A DNA stretch of 64,000 nucleotides from positions 496,001 to 560,000 of the forward strand of contig OZ251464.1 in NCBI GenBank assembly GCA_965242595.1, written 5' to 3'. Within the stretch, counting starts at the first letter, position 1. Every line of letters begins with the position of its first letter. The translations under genes were made by a program, and so were the position numbers. Under the pieces are notes generated by a model, which was not told where the DNA came from, did no database searches, and was given only the letters and a program-made list of their open reading frames with translations. Source of the stretch: SP197 sp965242595 (GTDB lineage: Bacteria > Pseudomonadota > Alphaproteobacteria > SP197). Below are positions 9,027 through 16,272 of this stretch, piece after piece.

Positions 9027-9794
9027 CTAGTTTGGCCGTTTAACAACCACAAACGCTTTCCAACCTACATGTGCATAATTACCCTCGTAGGCCTTTTTTA
9101 GCTCTATACAACGCCAATCATTATTGGTTGTGCATATAGACGAAAAACTCCAATCATAATCGTTTTCAAATTCATAATCCTCGAAATTTCCCCATGTTCC
9201 GGGGAGTTTTCCGTCAAATGTGCATTGTTGTATTGCTGAAAGAAGTTTCCGAACCTGTCCGCTCATTTCACGGTTTGTCTCGACCTCTATGTCCTCTTTC
9301 CTCTGTTCAAGTGCCCCTATTTCCCCACCTTCGCCCCAATCGCCGATTCTCGACAGCTCCTTACCAATTAAATCCCTTCTTGCCTCAATCGGCGCCAGTC
9401 GTCTTTTGTATTCTTCATTGCTAATAATGCCATAGTAATAATCATCAAATAAATCCATCCGTTCGTCAGATAGGTCATCGTCTTCGTCGTCTAAGTCTTT
9501 GCGCATATCATATAAATTATCAAGTTCTCGTTCAAGTTGCTCCAATTCTGCTTTCTTCGACCCCAATTCCAATCTCAATTCACACTGCCAAGCGTGGTCA
9601 AATTGATAGTAGGAACCTACGCTACACGTAGCATTAGGCAAATCAAAGTATCTAACCGAATTGAATGGCGGATTCTCGCCTGCTGCATTAACCACCTTAG
9701 CCAAGGTCTCGCACACTTGCGCGGCCGCGGGAAGAGGGGCGGCCAGAAGAAGCCCGGTGAACAGGACGGCAACCGGCTTGGCGGCGGTGTTCAT
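9027..9794 (-). CDS. Exported coiled-coil protein of unknown function
   Basis: 255 aa. Signal peptide MNTAAKPVAVLFTGLLLAA with cleavage near AAAQ-VC. The middle (about 75-180) is strongly charged and heptad-like: KKAELEQLERELDNLYDMRK, an Asp-rich run (DLDDEDDDLSDERMD), then further helices. The C-terminal part has two cysteines (SSICTTNNDWRC) and ends AHVGWKAFVVVKRPN, a little like the TGW end of the small exported protein two genes on. The ATG at 9794 follows GGGGGAGAG. Its promoter contains the G13 spacer described separately, so expression may switch on and off. No family recognised. Confidence 0.7.
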   Translation of the reverse strand: MNTAAKPVAVLFTGLLLAAPLPAAAQVCETLAKVVNAAGENPPFNSVRYFDLPNATCSVGSYYQFDHAWQCELRLELGSKKAELEQLERELDNLYDMRKDLDDEDDDLSDERMDLFDDYYYGIISNEEYKRRLAPIEARRDLIGKELSRIGDWGEGGEIGALEQRKEDIEVETNREMSGQVRKLLSAIQQCTFDGKLPGTWGNFEDYEFENDYDWSFSSICTTNNDWRCIELKKAYEGNYAHVGWKAFVVVKRPN

Positions 9795-9849
9795 TGGCAA
9801 GCTCTCCCCCCATGTCCCGCCGCCCCCACGGGCGAATCGGGTAGGCGAA

Positions 9850-9877
9850 AACTTACCCCCCCCCCCCCGCATGTCAA
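9850..9877 (-). promoter_or_regulatory. Sigma70-type promoter with a 13-G homopolymer spacer
   Basis: On the minus strand, -35 TTGACA (9872-9877, consensus) is separated by exactly 16 bp, TGC plus thirteen G (9856-9868), from -10 TAAGTT (9850-9855, which keeps the conserved TA...T). The start codon at 9794 is about 50 bases beyond the expected transcription start. A homopolymer as promoter spacer is the arrangement that gives phase variation in, for example, Bordetella fim and Neisseria por genes; one added G would give 17-bp spacing. Elements are seen directly; activity and switching are inferred. Confidence 0.65.
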
Positions 9878-10240
9878 CCCTCTCGCCGAATTCCAGGCTA
9901 GCCAAGGGTTTGCGGGCATCCAGGCAGGCCGGCGCGCCTGCCGACATTGCCGACTCTCAGGCTCCCAGGCACCGGCAGACGGCGAGCCGACGCACCCGCC
10001 GGCAGGCACCGCAGGAAGCCGCACAGGCACGGGAAGCTCACCCTGGCGCAAGGGGGTGCCGGCGCGCCTGCCAAGCGCACCACGGCGCATCCCACAGGCA
10101 CCCGCGGTGTCAGCCTCACAGGAAAGCCGGTGGGCGGCTTCGAGCAGGGTGGCCAGGGATCTGGAGTGCTGCAAGCTGGCAAGCCGAACCTGTGAGGCTC
10201 CCTGGCGCTTGCGGGTTACGGCCAAGGTTCAATAGTCAAG
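9878..10240. other. GC-rich non-coding spacer with dispersed repeats
   Basis: 363 bp with no convincing gene on either strand. It is GC-rich, unlike the genes on both sides. CAGGCAC occurs four times (9966, 10003, 10024, 10095), a 14-bp GCCGGCGCGCCTGC word occurs twice, and an 11-bp inverted repeat (AGCCTCACAGG at 10112-10122 with its complement at 10189-10199) could form a long-loop hairpin. Function unknown. Confidence 0.45.
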
Positions 10241-11161
10241 CTAACAAGGTTCTTCGGATTCTTCGCTAATCAGTTCGCCGACTGAATACTCCAATTTACT
10301 ACAAGTCCCGTCGCCATAACGATAGATCCACTGGCCATGCTTCTCATCGTCTACATAAGGGCCTTCATAAGCTATCCACTCGTCGACATGGTTATAGATC
10401 CACTGACCGTGCTTCTTCCCGTCCACATAAGGACCTTCCTCTACTATCCCTAAGTCGGCAGAACGGCGGACCCACTGGCCGTGCTCCTTGCCGTCCACAT
10501 AGGGGCCTATGCCAATCCTTCCGTCGGTATGGCGCGAGACCCACTGGCCGTGCCTTTTGCCGTCCACTATAGTGCCTTCTTCAATTGTCCCGTAGGCATC
10601 GCTGATGACCCAATGCCCGTGCTGTCCATCGTTCTTGATAGTGCCTTCCAACGATGCTCCGTAGGCAGTATCCACAACCCAGCGACCGTATTGCTTACCG
10701 TCCACTAAAGAGCCTTCGGCAACTGTTCCGTCGCCATAATGAAAGACCCAATGCCCGTGCTGTTTGCCGCCACGCATTTCTCCCGCCATTGAACTATATC
10801 TCACTTCCCATGTTTCGGCCTTCCTAATAAGCTCTCCACCACCGATAGCAAACCCATTTGAACATTGACCGGACCATGTGATCGTCTGGTCCGGATAAGC
10901 CCGATCTGGATAGTCGGAAAGAAAGAATTTATCCCAATCTGGCTGAAGGATAATCCAATCAAGTTGAAGGAATTTAGGCCAGTCCGGCAAAGGGGCATTA
11001 ACCCACACATAGCATCCGGGTTCGTTGGTGAGTTCTTTCCAACACCCTGACCCTATCTCTTCGCCACATTTAGGTTCCAGGGCGGCGACGGGCGCTTCAC
11101 TCAAGCCCAGGGAAAGCAGAACAACAGCGAACGTGGCGGTCGTCCTGGTGGTGGTGTTCAT
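10241..11161 (-). CDS. Exported MORN-repeat protein
   Basis: 306 aa. A signal peptide (MNTTTRTTATFAVVLLSLGL, then SEAPVAAL) is followed by a ~100-aa Trp/Cys-containing region and then seven MORN-2-type repeats of 23-24 aa from about residue 130, each around a HGQW core (for example YVDGKEHGQWVRR and YVDGKKHGQWIYN). MORN repeats commonly bind lipids or proteins. The ATG at 11161 follows GGGGGGAAG. A TTGACG box at 11268-11273 is a possible -35 with no good -10. First gene of the island set, separated from the next by the GC-rich spacer. Confidence 0.75.
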   Translation of the reverse strand: MNTTTRTTATFAVVLLSLGLSEAPVAALEPKCGEEIGSGCWKELTNEPGCYVWVNAPLPDWPKFLQLDWIILQPDWDKFFLSDYPDRAYPDQTITWSGQCSNGFAIGGGELIRKAETWEVRYSSMAGEMRGGKQHGHWVFHYGDGTVAEGSLVDGKQYGRWVVDTAYGASLEGTIKNDGQHGHWVISDAYGTIEEGTIVDGKRHGQWVSRHTDGRIGIGPYVDGKEHGQWVRRSADLGIVEEGPYVDGKKHGQWIYNHVDEWIAYEGPYVDDEKHGQWIYRYGDGTCSKLEYSVGELISEESEEPC

Positions 11162-11348
11162 GTCGCTTCCCCCCGAGGCAGTGGCATCGGCGCCGACGGG
11201 TGCCAAGCCGTTACAAACCTACACGGGTTGTCGTGAGGCCCTGTCTATTCGCCGGGCGCGGGTGGGGCGTCAACCCCCTTGCCAAACTTTTTTCACCCCT
11301 GCCCGCAAGGCCGCGCCTGGCGGTGCCGGCAAGCTCCCTGCGCCCACT

Positions 11349-11376
11349 GCCTTCCACATCCCGGCCTGAAGGCTGG
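11349..11376. repeat. Right 28-bp direct repeat of the island
   Basis: Identical to 7442-7469. Here it is not part of a gene; it lies seven bases upstream of the hairpin in the M24 peptidase leader. 11162-11348 contains no gene. Confidence 0.8.
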
Positions 11377-11382
11377 CCCTGG

Positions 11383-11429
11383 CCCCCCGTCGCTGGCAGG
11401 ATCGCGCCAGGATCGCAAGCGACGGGGGG
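11383..11429 (+). promoter_or_regulatory. 12-bp perfect hairpin occluding the M24 peptidase ribosome-binding site
   Basis: CCCCCCGTCGCT (11383-11394) and AGCGACGGGGGG (11418-11429) are perfect inverted repeats around a 23-base loop that itself holds CAGGATCGC twice. The 3' arm runs into the GGGGGGAGG Shine-Dalgarno region of the gene starting at 11435, so a folded leader would hide it. The structure is visible; its role as thermosensor, riboswitch-like element or attenuator is inference. Confidence 0.6.
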
Positions 11430-11434
11430 AGGCG

Positions 11435-12583
11435 ATGCTGCATTTCGCGCGCAGCGAATACGACCGGCGCGTGGACGCCGCGCTGAAGGCGATGGCGGGC
11501 GCCGGCCTGGAAGGGCTGCTGCTGTTCCGCCAGGAAAGCATGTATTGGCTGACCGGCTACGACACCACCGGCTTCGTCATGTTCCAGTGCCTGGCCCTTT
11601 CCGGCGACGGGCGCATGGCGCTGCTGACCCGCGCGCCGGACCTGCGCCAGGCCGCCCACACCTCCACCATCGAGGATGTCCGCATCTGGGTCGATGGCGA
11701 CGACGCCGATCCCTATGGCGCGCTGCGCTCGCTGGCGGCGGAGCTGGGGCTGGCCGGGCGGCGGGTGGGGGTGGAGCTGGATGCCTGCGGGCTCACCGCC
11801 GCCCATTGGGAGCGTTTGAAGCCGGCCCTGGCGGACGGGATGGAGACGGTGGATGCCTCCGCCCTGATCAGCCGCCTGCGCCTGGTCAAGAGCCCGGCCG
11901 AGCTCGCCTTCATGAAGAACGCCGCCGAGCTGGGCGACGCCGCCCACCGCGCCGGGCGCGAGGCGGCGGCGGCCGGCGCCTTCACCGGCGACATTCTGGC
12001 GGCGATGCAGGGCGCCGTGTTCCGGGGCGATGGCGATTATCCCGCCAGCCACTGGATCGTCGGCTCCGGCCCGGCGGCGCTGCTGGTGCGCTATCACACC
12101 GGGCGCCGCCACCTGGAGGCGAAGGACCAGCTGATGCTGGAATACGCCGCCTCCTATCGCCATTACCACGCCGCCCAGATGTTCACCGTGCTGATCGGCG
12201 GCGCCGATGCCGCCCATCTGGCCATGTACGATGCCTGCCGGGAGGCGCTGGCGGCCTGCGAGGCGGCGCTGCGGCCCGGCGCCGCCATGGGCGAGGTGTT
12301 CGACGCCCATGCCCGCGTCATGGACGGGCGCGGCTTTCGCGCCCATCGCCTCAATGCCTGCGGCTATGCCATGGGCGCCACCTTTCCGCCCAGCTGGATG
12401 GACTGGCCCATGTTCTTCCACGGCAACCCCACCGCGATCGCCGCCAACATGACCTTCTTCCTGCACATGATCCTGCTGGACAGCGACAGCGGCCGGGCCA
12501 TGGCGCTGGGCCGCAGCGTGGCTGTCACCCGCGAGGGCTGCGCGCCGCTCCACCGCGCGCCGCTGGATCTGGTGGTGCGCTGA
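11435..12583 (+). CDS. M24-family (Xaa-Pro peptidase-like) metallopeptidase
   Basis: 382 aa with the two-domain layout of creatinase/prolidase-like M24 proteins: N-terminal substrate domain (GLEGLLLFRQESMYWLTGYD) and a C-terminal pita-bread fold (SRLRLVKSPAELAFMKNAAE, then SHWIVGSGPAALLVRYHTG, GRGFRAHRLNACGYAMGATF). The usual Asp-rich metal motifs are not obvious, and EYAASYRHYHAA replaces the normal DxGxxxxGYxxD pattern, so metal binding may be altered. The start is the ATG at 11435 after GGGGGGAGG; that signal lies in a strong hairpin. The right island repeat lies just upstream. Confidence 0.85.
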   Translation: MLHFARSEYDRRVDAALKAMAGAGLEGLLLFRQESMYWLTGYDTTGFVMFQCLALSGDGRMALLTRAPDLRQAAHTSTIEDVRIWVDGDDADPYGALRSLAAELGLAGRRVGVELDACGLTAAHWERLKPALADGMETVDASALISRLRLVKSPAELAFMKNAAELGDAAHRAGREAAAAGAFTGDILAAMQGAVFRGDGDYPASHWIVGSGPAALLVRYHTGRRHLEAKDQLMLEYAASYRHYHAAQMFTVLIGGADAAHLAMYDACREALAACEAALRPGAAMGEVFDAHARVMDGRGFRAHRLNACGYAMGATFPPSWMDWPMFFHGNPTAIAANMTFFLHMILLDSDSGRAMALGRSVAVTREGCAPLHRAPLDLVVR

Positions 12584-12584
12584 C

Positions 12585-12656
12585 ATGCCCTATCTGCTGG
12601 GCTTCGTGGCGGTGCTGGGCCTGGCCCTGATGGCGGGCTGCCTCGCCGCCCTGTAA
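12585..12656 (+). CDS. Possible 23-aa single-span membrane peptide
   Basis: ATG one base after the M24 peptidase stop, encoding an almost wholly hydrophobic peptide (MPYLLGFVAVLGLALMAGCL, then AAL) ending in TAA. It has no clear ribosome-binding site but could be translated by coupling. Length and composition fit a small membrane protein; chance is also possible. Confidence 0.3.
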   Translation: MPYLLGFVAVLGLALMAGCLAAL

Positions 12657-12731
12657 CGCGGCCCCGCAAGGCCGCCCTGGCCGCCGGCGGGGCGCTCTGC
12701 TAGAGGAAGGCCCCCGCCCGAGCGCCGCACC

Positions 12732-13904
12732 ATGACAGAACGCGCCCTCACCCCCGCCCAGAGGGCGCAGAGCCTGGCCGCCACCATCGTCGCCATGGGC
12801 GTCACCTCGGCCATCTACAGCCTGTCGCTGCCGCTGTTCTCGAGCCGGCTGGACGAGATGGGCCATTCCGAGGCCATGATCGGGGCCAATGCCGCCGCCC
12901 AGTCGGTGGCGCTGCTGGCGGTGGCCCCCTTCACGCCTGCCCTGCTGCGCCGTTTCGGCGCCGCCCGGCCCATGCTGTGGGGCTTTGCCGCCACCCTGGC
13001 GATCGTGCTGCTGTGCATGCTGTACGAAAATGCCTGGTACTGGCTGGTGCTGCGCCTGCTGATGGGCATTTCCACCGGCGTGCTGTGGATCGCCGGCGAG
13101 GCCTGGGTCAACCAGGTCAGCGAGGACCATCGGCGCGGGCGCAATCTGGCGGCCTATGGCATTGCCGCCGCCGCCGGCACCATGGCCGGCTTTGCCATCG
13201 TCTATGTCGTCGGCCATGGCGGCCAGCTGCCCTTCCTGATCGTCTGCGCCATGGTGGTGCTGTGCATGGCGGCCATCGCCAGCGCGCGCCGTGTCGCGCC
13301 CTCTTTCGCCGGCCAGCGCCCGCGGCCCATGCTGGCGCTGTTCTGGCTGGCGCCGGCGCCGATTCTGGCCAATTTCGCCGTGGCGGTCACCTTCGGCTCG
13401 CTATCGACCTTCATGCCCGTCTATGGCGCCGATATCGGCATGAGCCACAGCGACGCCGTCCTCATGCTGGTGCTGCTCAGCGCCGGCGGCCTGCTGCAAT
13501 ATCCGGTCGGCTGGCTGGCGGATCGCGTCAACCGCCGCCTGCTCGCCCTGGTGGTGATGGTGGCGACCGTGGCGCTGTTCGCCCTCACCGATGCGGTGTT
13601 CGCCTCCGCCCTGCCCCCCGCCTTCGCCTGGCTGTGGGCGCTGGCGGTGGGGCTGGGCATGATGAGCCTCTACACGCTGGGGCTGACCCTGCTGGGCGAG
13701 CGTTTCCGCGGCGCCGAGCTGGGCGGGGCGACCACCGTCTTTCAGTTCGCCTTCAATGTCGGCGTGGTGGTGGGGCCGCTGCTGGCGGGCTATGCCATGG
13801 CCAGCTTCGGCCCCACCGGCCTGCCCTGGACGCTGGTGGCCATCTATGGCGCGGTCATCGCCATCTCAGTCCTGCTGTGGGCGCGCCGCCCCGGCGGCCT
13901 GTGA
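12732..13904 (+). CDS. MFS transporter
   Basis: 390 aa, about 12 hydrophobic segments in two halves. The loop between TM2 and TM3 (TPALLRRFGAARPMLWGFAA) and the matching loop in the second half (GWLADRVNRRLLALVVM) are the MFS A-motif positions; GEAWVNQVSEDHRRGR follows TM4 as in YcaD-like proteins. Substrate unknown. ATG at 12732. It lies between the M24 peptidase gene and prs, all on the plus strand. Confidence 0.85.
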   Translation: MTERALTPAQRAQSLAATIVAMGVTSAIYSLSLPLFSSRLDEMGHSEAMIGANAAAQSVALLAVAPFTPALLRRFGAARPMLWGFAATLAIVLLCMLYENAWYWLVLRLLMGISTGVLWIAGEAWVNQVSEDHRRGRNLAAYGIAAAAGTMAGFAIVYVVGHGGQLPFLIVCAMVVLCMAAIASARRVAPSFAGQRPRPMLALFWLAPAPILANFAVAVTFGSLSTFMPVYGADIGMSHSDAVLMLVLLSAGGLLQYPVGWLADRVNRRLLALVVMVATVALFALTDAVFASALPPAFAWLWALAVGLGMMSLYTLGLTLLGERFRGAELGGATTVFQFAFNVGVVVGPLLAGYAMASFGPTGLPWTLVAIYGAVIAISVLLWARRPGGL

Positions 13905-13942
13905 CATGACCCGCGATGCGAACCGCGTCCTGGCCTGCGGCA

Positions 13943-13971
13943 TTTACACGCCGCGCCGCCCTTGTTATGAC
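13943..13971 (+). promoter_or_regulatory. Candidate prs promoter
   Basis: TTTACA (13943-13948), a 17-bp spacer, then TATGAC (13966-13971), about 50 bp before the prs start. The -35 matches consensus at five of six bases; the -10 is moderate. Prediction by eye only. Confidence 0.4.
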
Positions 13972-14028
13972 GCACGGCCTCTTCCCGGGGCGTTCACGAA
14001 CTCGCCCGGCAAGGGCGCGGGATAAGCC

Positions 14029-14961
14029 ATGAAGCTGGTAGCGGGCAACAGCAACCGGCCGCTGGCCGAGGCGATGGCGGCGGCCCTGGGGATCGCCCTG
14101 GCCAGCGCCAGCCTGCGCCGCTTCAGCGATATGGAGGTGTTCGTCGAAATCCACGAAAACGTGCGCGGCGAAGACGTGTTCGTGGTCCAGTCCACCTCCT
14201 ATCCCGCCAACGACCATCTGATGGAGCTTCTGATCGCCATCGATGCCCTGCGCCGCGCCTCGGCCAGGCGCATCACCGCCGTCATCCCCTATTACGGCTA
14301 TGCCCGCCAGGATCGCAAAGTGGGCTCGCGCACCCCCATATCGGCCAAGCTGGTGGCCAATCTCATCACCGAGGCCGGCGCCAACCGGGTGCTGACGCTG
14401 GATCTCCACGCCGGCCAGACCCAGGGCTTTTTCGACATCCCGGTGGACAACCTCTACGCCGCCCCCGGCATGGTGGAAGACATCCGCCAGCGGTCGGCGG
14501 GCCGGCGCACCATGATCGTCTCCCCCGATGTGGGCGGCGTCTTTCGCGCCCGCCAGATCGCCAAGCGGCTTGACGCCGGCCTTTCCATCGTGGACAAGCG
14601 GCGCGAGCGCGATGGCGTCTCGGAGGTGATGAACATCGTCGGCGATGTGAAGGGCCGGCACTGCATCCTGGTGGACGATATCGTCGATTCCGGCGGCACG
14701 CTGTGCAATTCCGCCCGGGCGCTGAAACAGGCCGGTGCCGTGGCGGTGGATGCCCATATCGTCCACGGCGTGCTGTCCGGCGGGGCGGTGGGGCGCATCG
14801 AGGCTTCGGCCATCGACAGCATGACGGTGACCGATTCGATCCAGCCCACGGAGGCGGTCAGGGTGTCGGACAAGATCCGCGTGCTTTCGGTGGCCTCGCT
14901 GATGGCCGAGGCGGTCCGCCGCATCAACGACGAAAGCTCGGTCTCCAGCCTGTTCGATTGA
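14029..14961 (+). CDS. prs: Ribose-phosphate pyrophosphokinase
   Basis: Makes PRPP from ribose-5-phosphate and ATP for nucleotide, His and Trp synthesis. 310 aa, full length. Family motifs in order: KLVAGNSNRPLAEAMA, IPYYGYARQDRKVGSRTPIS, LDLHAGQTQGFFDIPVDNLY, VVSPDVGG variant IVSPDVGGVFRARQIAK and the PRPP-binding loop ILVDDIVDSGGTL near residue 213. Followed after 59 bp by rplY and pth, the usual prs-ctc-pth order. Confidence 0.97.
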   Translation: MKLVAGNSNRPLAEAMAAALGIALASASLRRFSDMEVFVEIHENVRGEDVFVVQSTSYPANDHLMELLIAIDALRRASARRITAVIPYYGYARQDRKVGSRTPISAKLVANLITEAGANRVLTLDLHAGQTQGFFDIPVDNLYAAPGMVEDIRQRSAGRRTMIVSPDVGGVFRARQIAKRLDAGLSIVDKRRERDGVSEVMNIVGDVKGRHCILVDDIVDSGGTLCNSARALKQAGAVAVDAHIVHGVLSGGAVGRIEASAIDSMTVTDSIQPTEAVRVSDKIRVLSVASLMAEAVRRINDESSVSSLFD

Positions 14962-15020
14962 AACCGCGCCCGAAGACACCCTGAGGACAGCGGGCGGCGC
15001 AGCGAGGAAGGGATAAGGCC

Positions 15021-15665
15021 ATGGCAGAAAGGGCGGTCATCGAGGCCGAAATCCGCATCGGCACGGGCACCGGCGCGGCCCGGGCGCTGCGCCGGGCCGG
15101 CAAGGTGCCGGGCATCGTCTATGGCCCCGAATGCGAGAACGTGAACATCGCGCTGGCCACAAAGGCGCTGGAGCGCGAGGCGCTGCGCCCCGGCTTCTTC
15201 GCCCAGCTGTTCGAACTGAAGGTGGACGGCACCGCCATGGACGTGCTGGCCCGCGACTTGCAGCTGCACCCGGTCACCGACGCCATCCTCCATGTCGATT
15301 TCCTGGCGGTGAAGGCCGGCGCCACCGTCACCGTCAATGTCCCGGTCGTGTTCGTCAACGAGGAGGCCTGCGAGGGGCTGCGGCGTGGCGGCGTGCTGAA
15401 CATCGTCCGCCACGAGGTGGAGCTCTACTGCCCCGCCGACGCCATTCCCGAGGCCCTGACCGTCGATCTCGCCGGCCTGGATATCGGCGACAGCATCCAT
15501 ATCGCCACCGTCTCCCTGCCGGAAGGGGTGACGCCGGTGATCGACGACCGCGACTTCACCATCGCCACCGTCGCCGCCCCCACCGTGGCCGCCGACCTGG
15601 ACCAGGAGGACGACGAGGACGAGGTGCCGGTCGAAGTGGACGAGGGCGCCGCCGAGGAGTCCTGA
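15021..15665 (+). CDS. rplY: 50S ribosomal protein L25/general stress protein Ctc
   Basis: 214-aa two-domain CTC/TL5-type L25. The N-terminal 5S-rRNA-binding domain starts ERAVIEAEIRIGTGTGAARA with LRRAGKVPGIVYG; the C-terminal beta domain follows and the protein ends in an acidic tail (QEDDEDEVPVEVDEG). ATG at 15021 after AGGAAGGG. Nine bases before pth. Confidence 0.95.
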   Translation: MAERAVIEAEIRIGTGTGAARALRRAGKVPGIVYGPECENVNIALATKALEREALRPGFFAQLFELKVDGTAMDVLARDLQLHPVTDAILHVDFLAVKAGATVTVNVPVVFVNEEACEGLRRGGVLNIVRHEVELYCPADAIPEALTVDLAGLDIGDSIHIATVSLPEGVTPVIDDRDFTIATVAAPTVAADLDQEDDEDEVPVEVDEGAAEES

Positions 15666-15674
15666 CGGCAGGCC

Positions 15675-16271
15675 GTGTTCCTCCTGGTGGGATTGGGCAA
15701 TCCGGGCGCCGAATACGCCCGCCAGCGCCACAATGTCGGCTTCATGGCGCTGGAGCGGATCGCCGCCGCCCACGGCTTCGGCCCCTGGCGCCGCCGCTTC
15801 CAGGGCGCGGCGGCCGACGGCGCCCTGGCGGGCCGGCGGACGCTGCTGCTGAAGCCGCTGACCTATGTCAACGAATCCGGCCGCGCCGTGGCCCAGGCGG
15901 CCCGCTTTTTCAAGCTGGAGGCCGCTGCCATCGCCGTGCTCCACGACGATATCGATCTGGCCCCGGGCAAGCTGCGCGCCCGCGCCGGCGGCGGCCATGC
16001 CGGCCATAACGGCATCCGCAGCATCCACGCCCATCTGGGGCCGGACTATCGCCGGGTGCGCATCGGCATAGGCCATCCCGGCCACAAAGAAAGGGTGCAG
16101 CCCCACGTCCTGGGCAATTTCTCCCCGGCCGAGACCCCCTGGCTGGACGTGCTGCTGGAGGCCATCGCCACCGCCGCCCCGCTGCTGGCCCAGGGCGGCG
16201 ACGACCGTTTCCAGAGCCGCGTCGCCCTGCTTGCGGCCCCGGCCGGGCGTGCGGGCAGGGCCGGGCATTGA
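15675..16271 (+). CDS. pth: Peptidyl-tRNA hydrolase
   Basis: Recycles peptidyl-tRNA by cleaving the ester bond. 198 aa. LVGLGNPGAEYARQRHNVGF contains the catalytic His (H19), LKPLTYVNESGRAV follows, and HDDIDLAPGKLR carries the conserved Asp. GGGHAGHNGIRSIHAHLG and RIGIGHPGHKERVQPHVLG are typical. GTG start at 15675. The Ala/Gly/Arg C-terminus is slightly extended. One base separates it from ychF. Confidence 0.95.
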   Translation: MFLLVGLGNPGAEYARQRHNVGFMALERIAAAHGFGPWRRRFQGAAADGALAGRRTLLLKPLTYVNESGRAVAQAARFFKLEAAAIAVLHDDIDLAPGKLRARAGGGHAGHNGIRSIHAHLGPDYRRVRIGIGHPGHKERVQPHVLGNFSPAETPWLDVLLEAIATAAPLLAQGGDDRFQSRVALLAAPAGRAGRAGH

Positions 16272-16272
16272 G

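Larger units (their letters stand above)
7442..11376. mobile_element. Putative genomic island bounded by 28-bp direct repeats
   Basis: About 3.9 kb lying between the antiporter and the M24 peptidase gene. Base composition falls sharply inside it (many AT-rich codons, rare elsewhere in the window) apart from a GC-rich spacer at 9878-10240. All four genes run on the minus strand, opposite to the flanking genes, and all four products have export signals. No integrase or transposase gene is present, so it would have moved in trans or lost its recombinase. The repeat and composition shift are visible; mobility is inference. Confidence 0.5.

Noticed and set aside
10112..10199. 11-bp inverted repeat in the island spacer as a possible attachment site or ncRNA
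   Set aside because: Arms are 66 bases apart, the rest does not pair convincingly and no second copy was seen; kept only as a note in the spacer.
9661..10269. A 202-codon plus-strand frame through the island spacer
   Set aside because: It runs antisense through the start of the coiled-coil gene and its promoter, is Arg/Ala/His-rich and has no motif or ribosome-binding site.
7442..11376. Insertion sequence or transposon
   Set aside because: No transposase, no terminal inverted repeats, and 28-bp direct repeats are too long for a usual target duplication; a site-specific island fits better.
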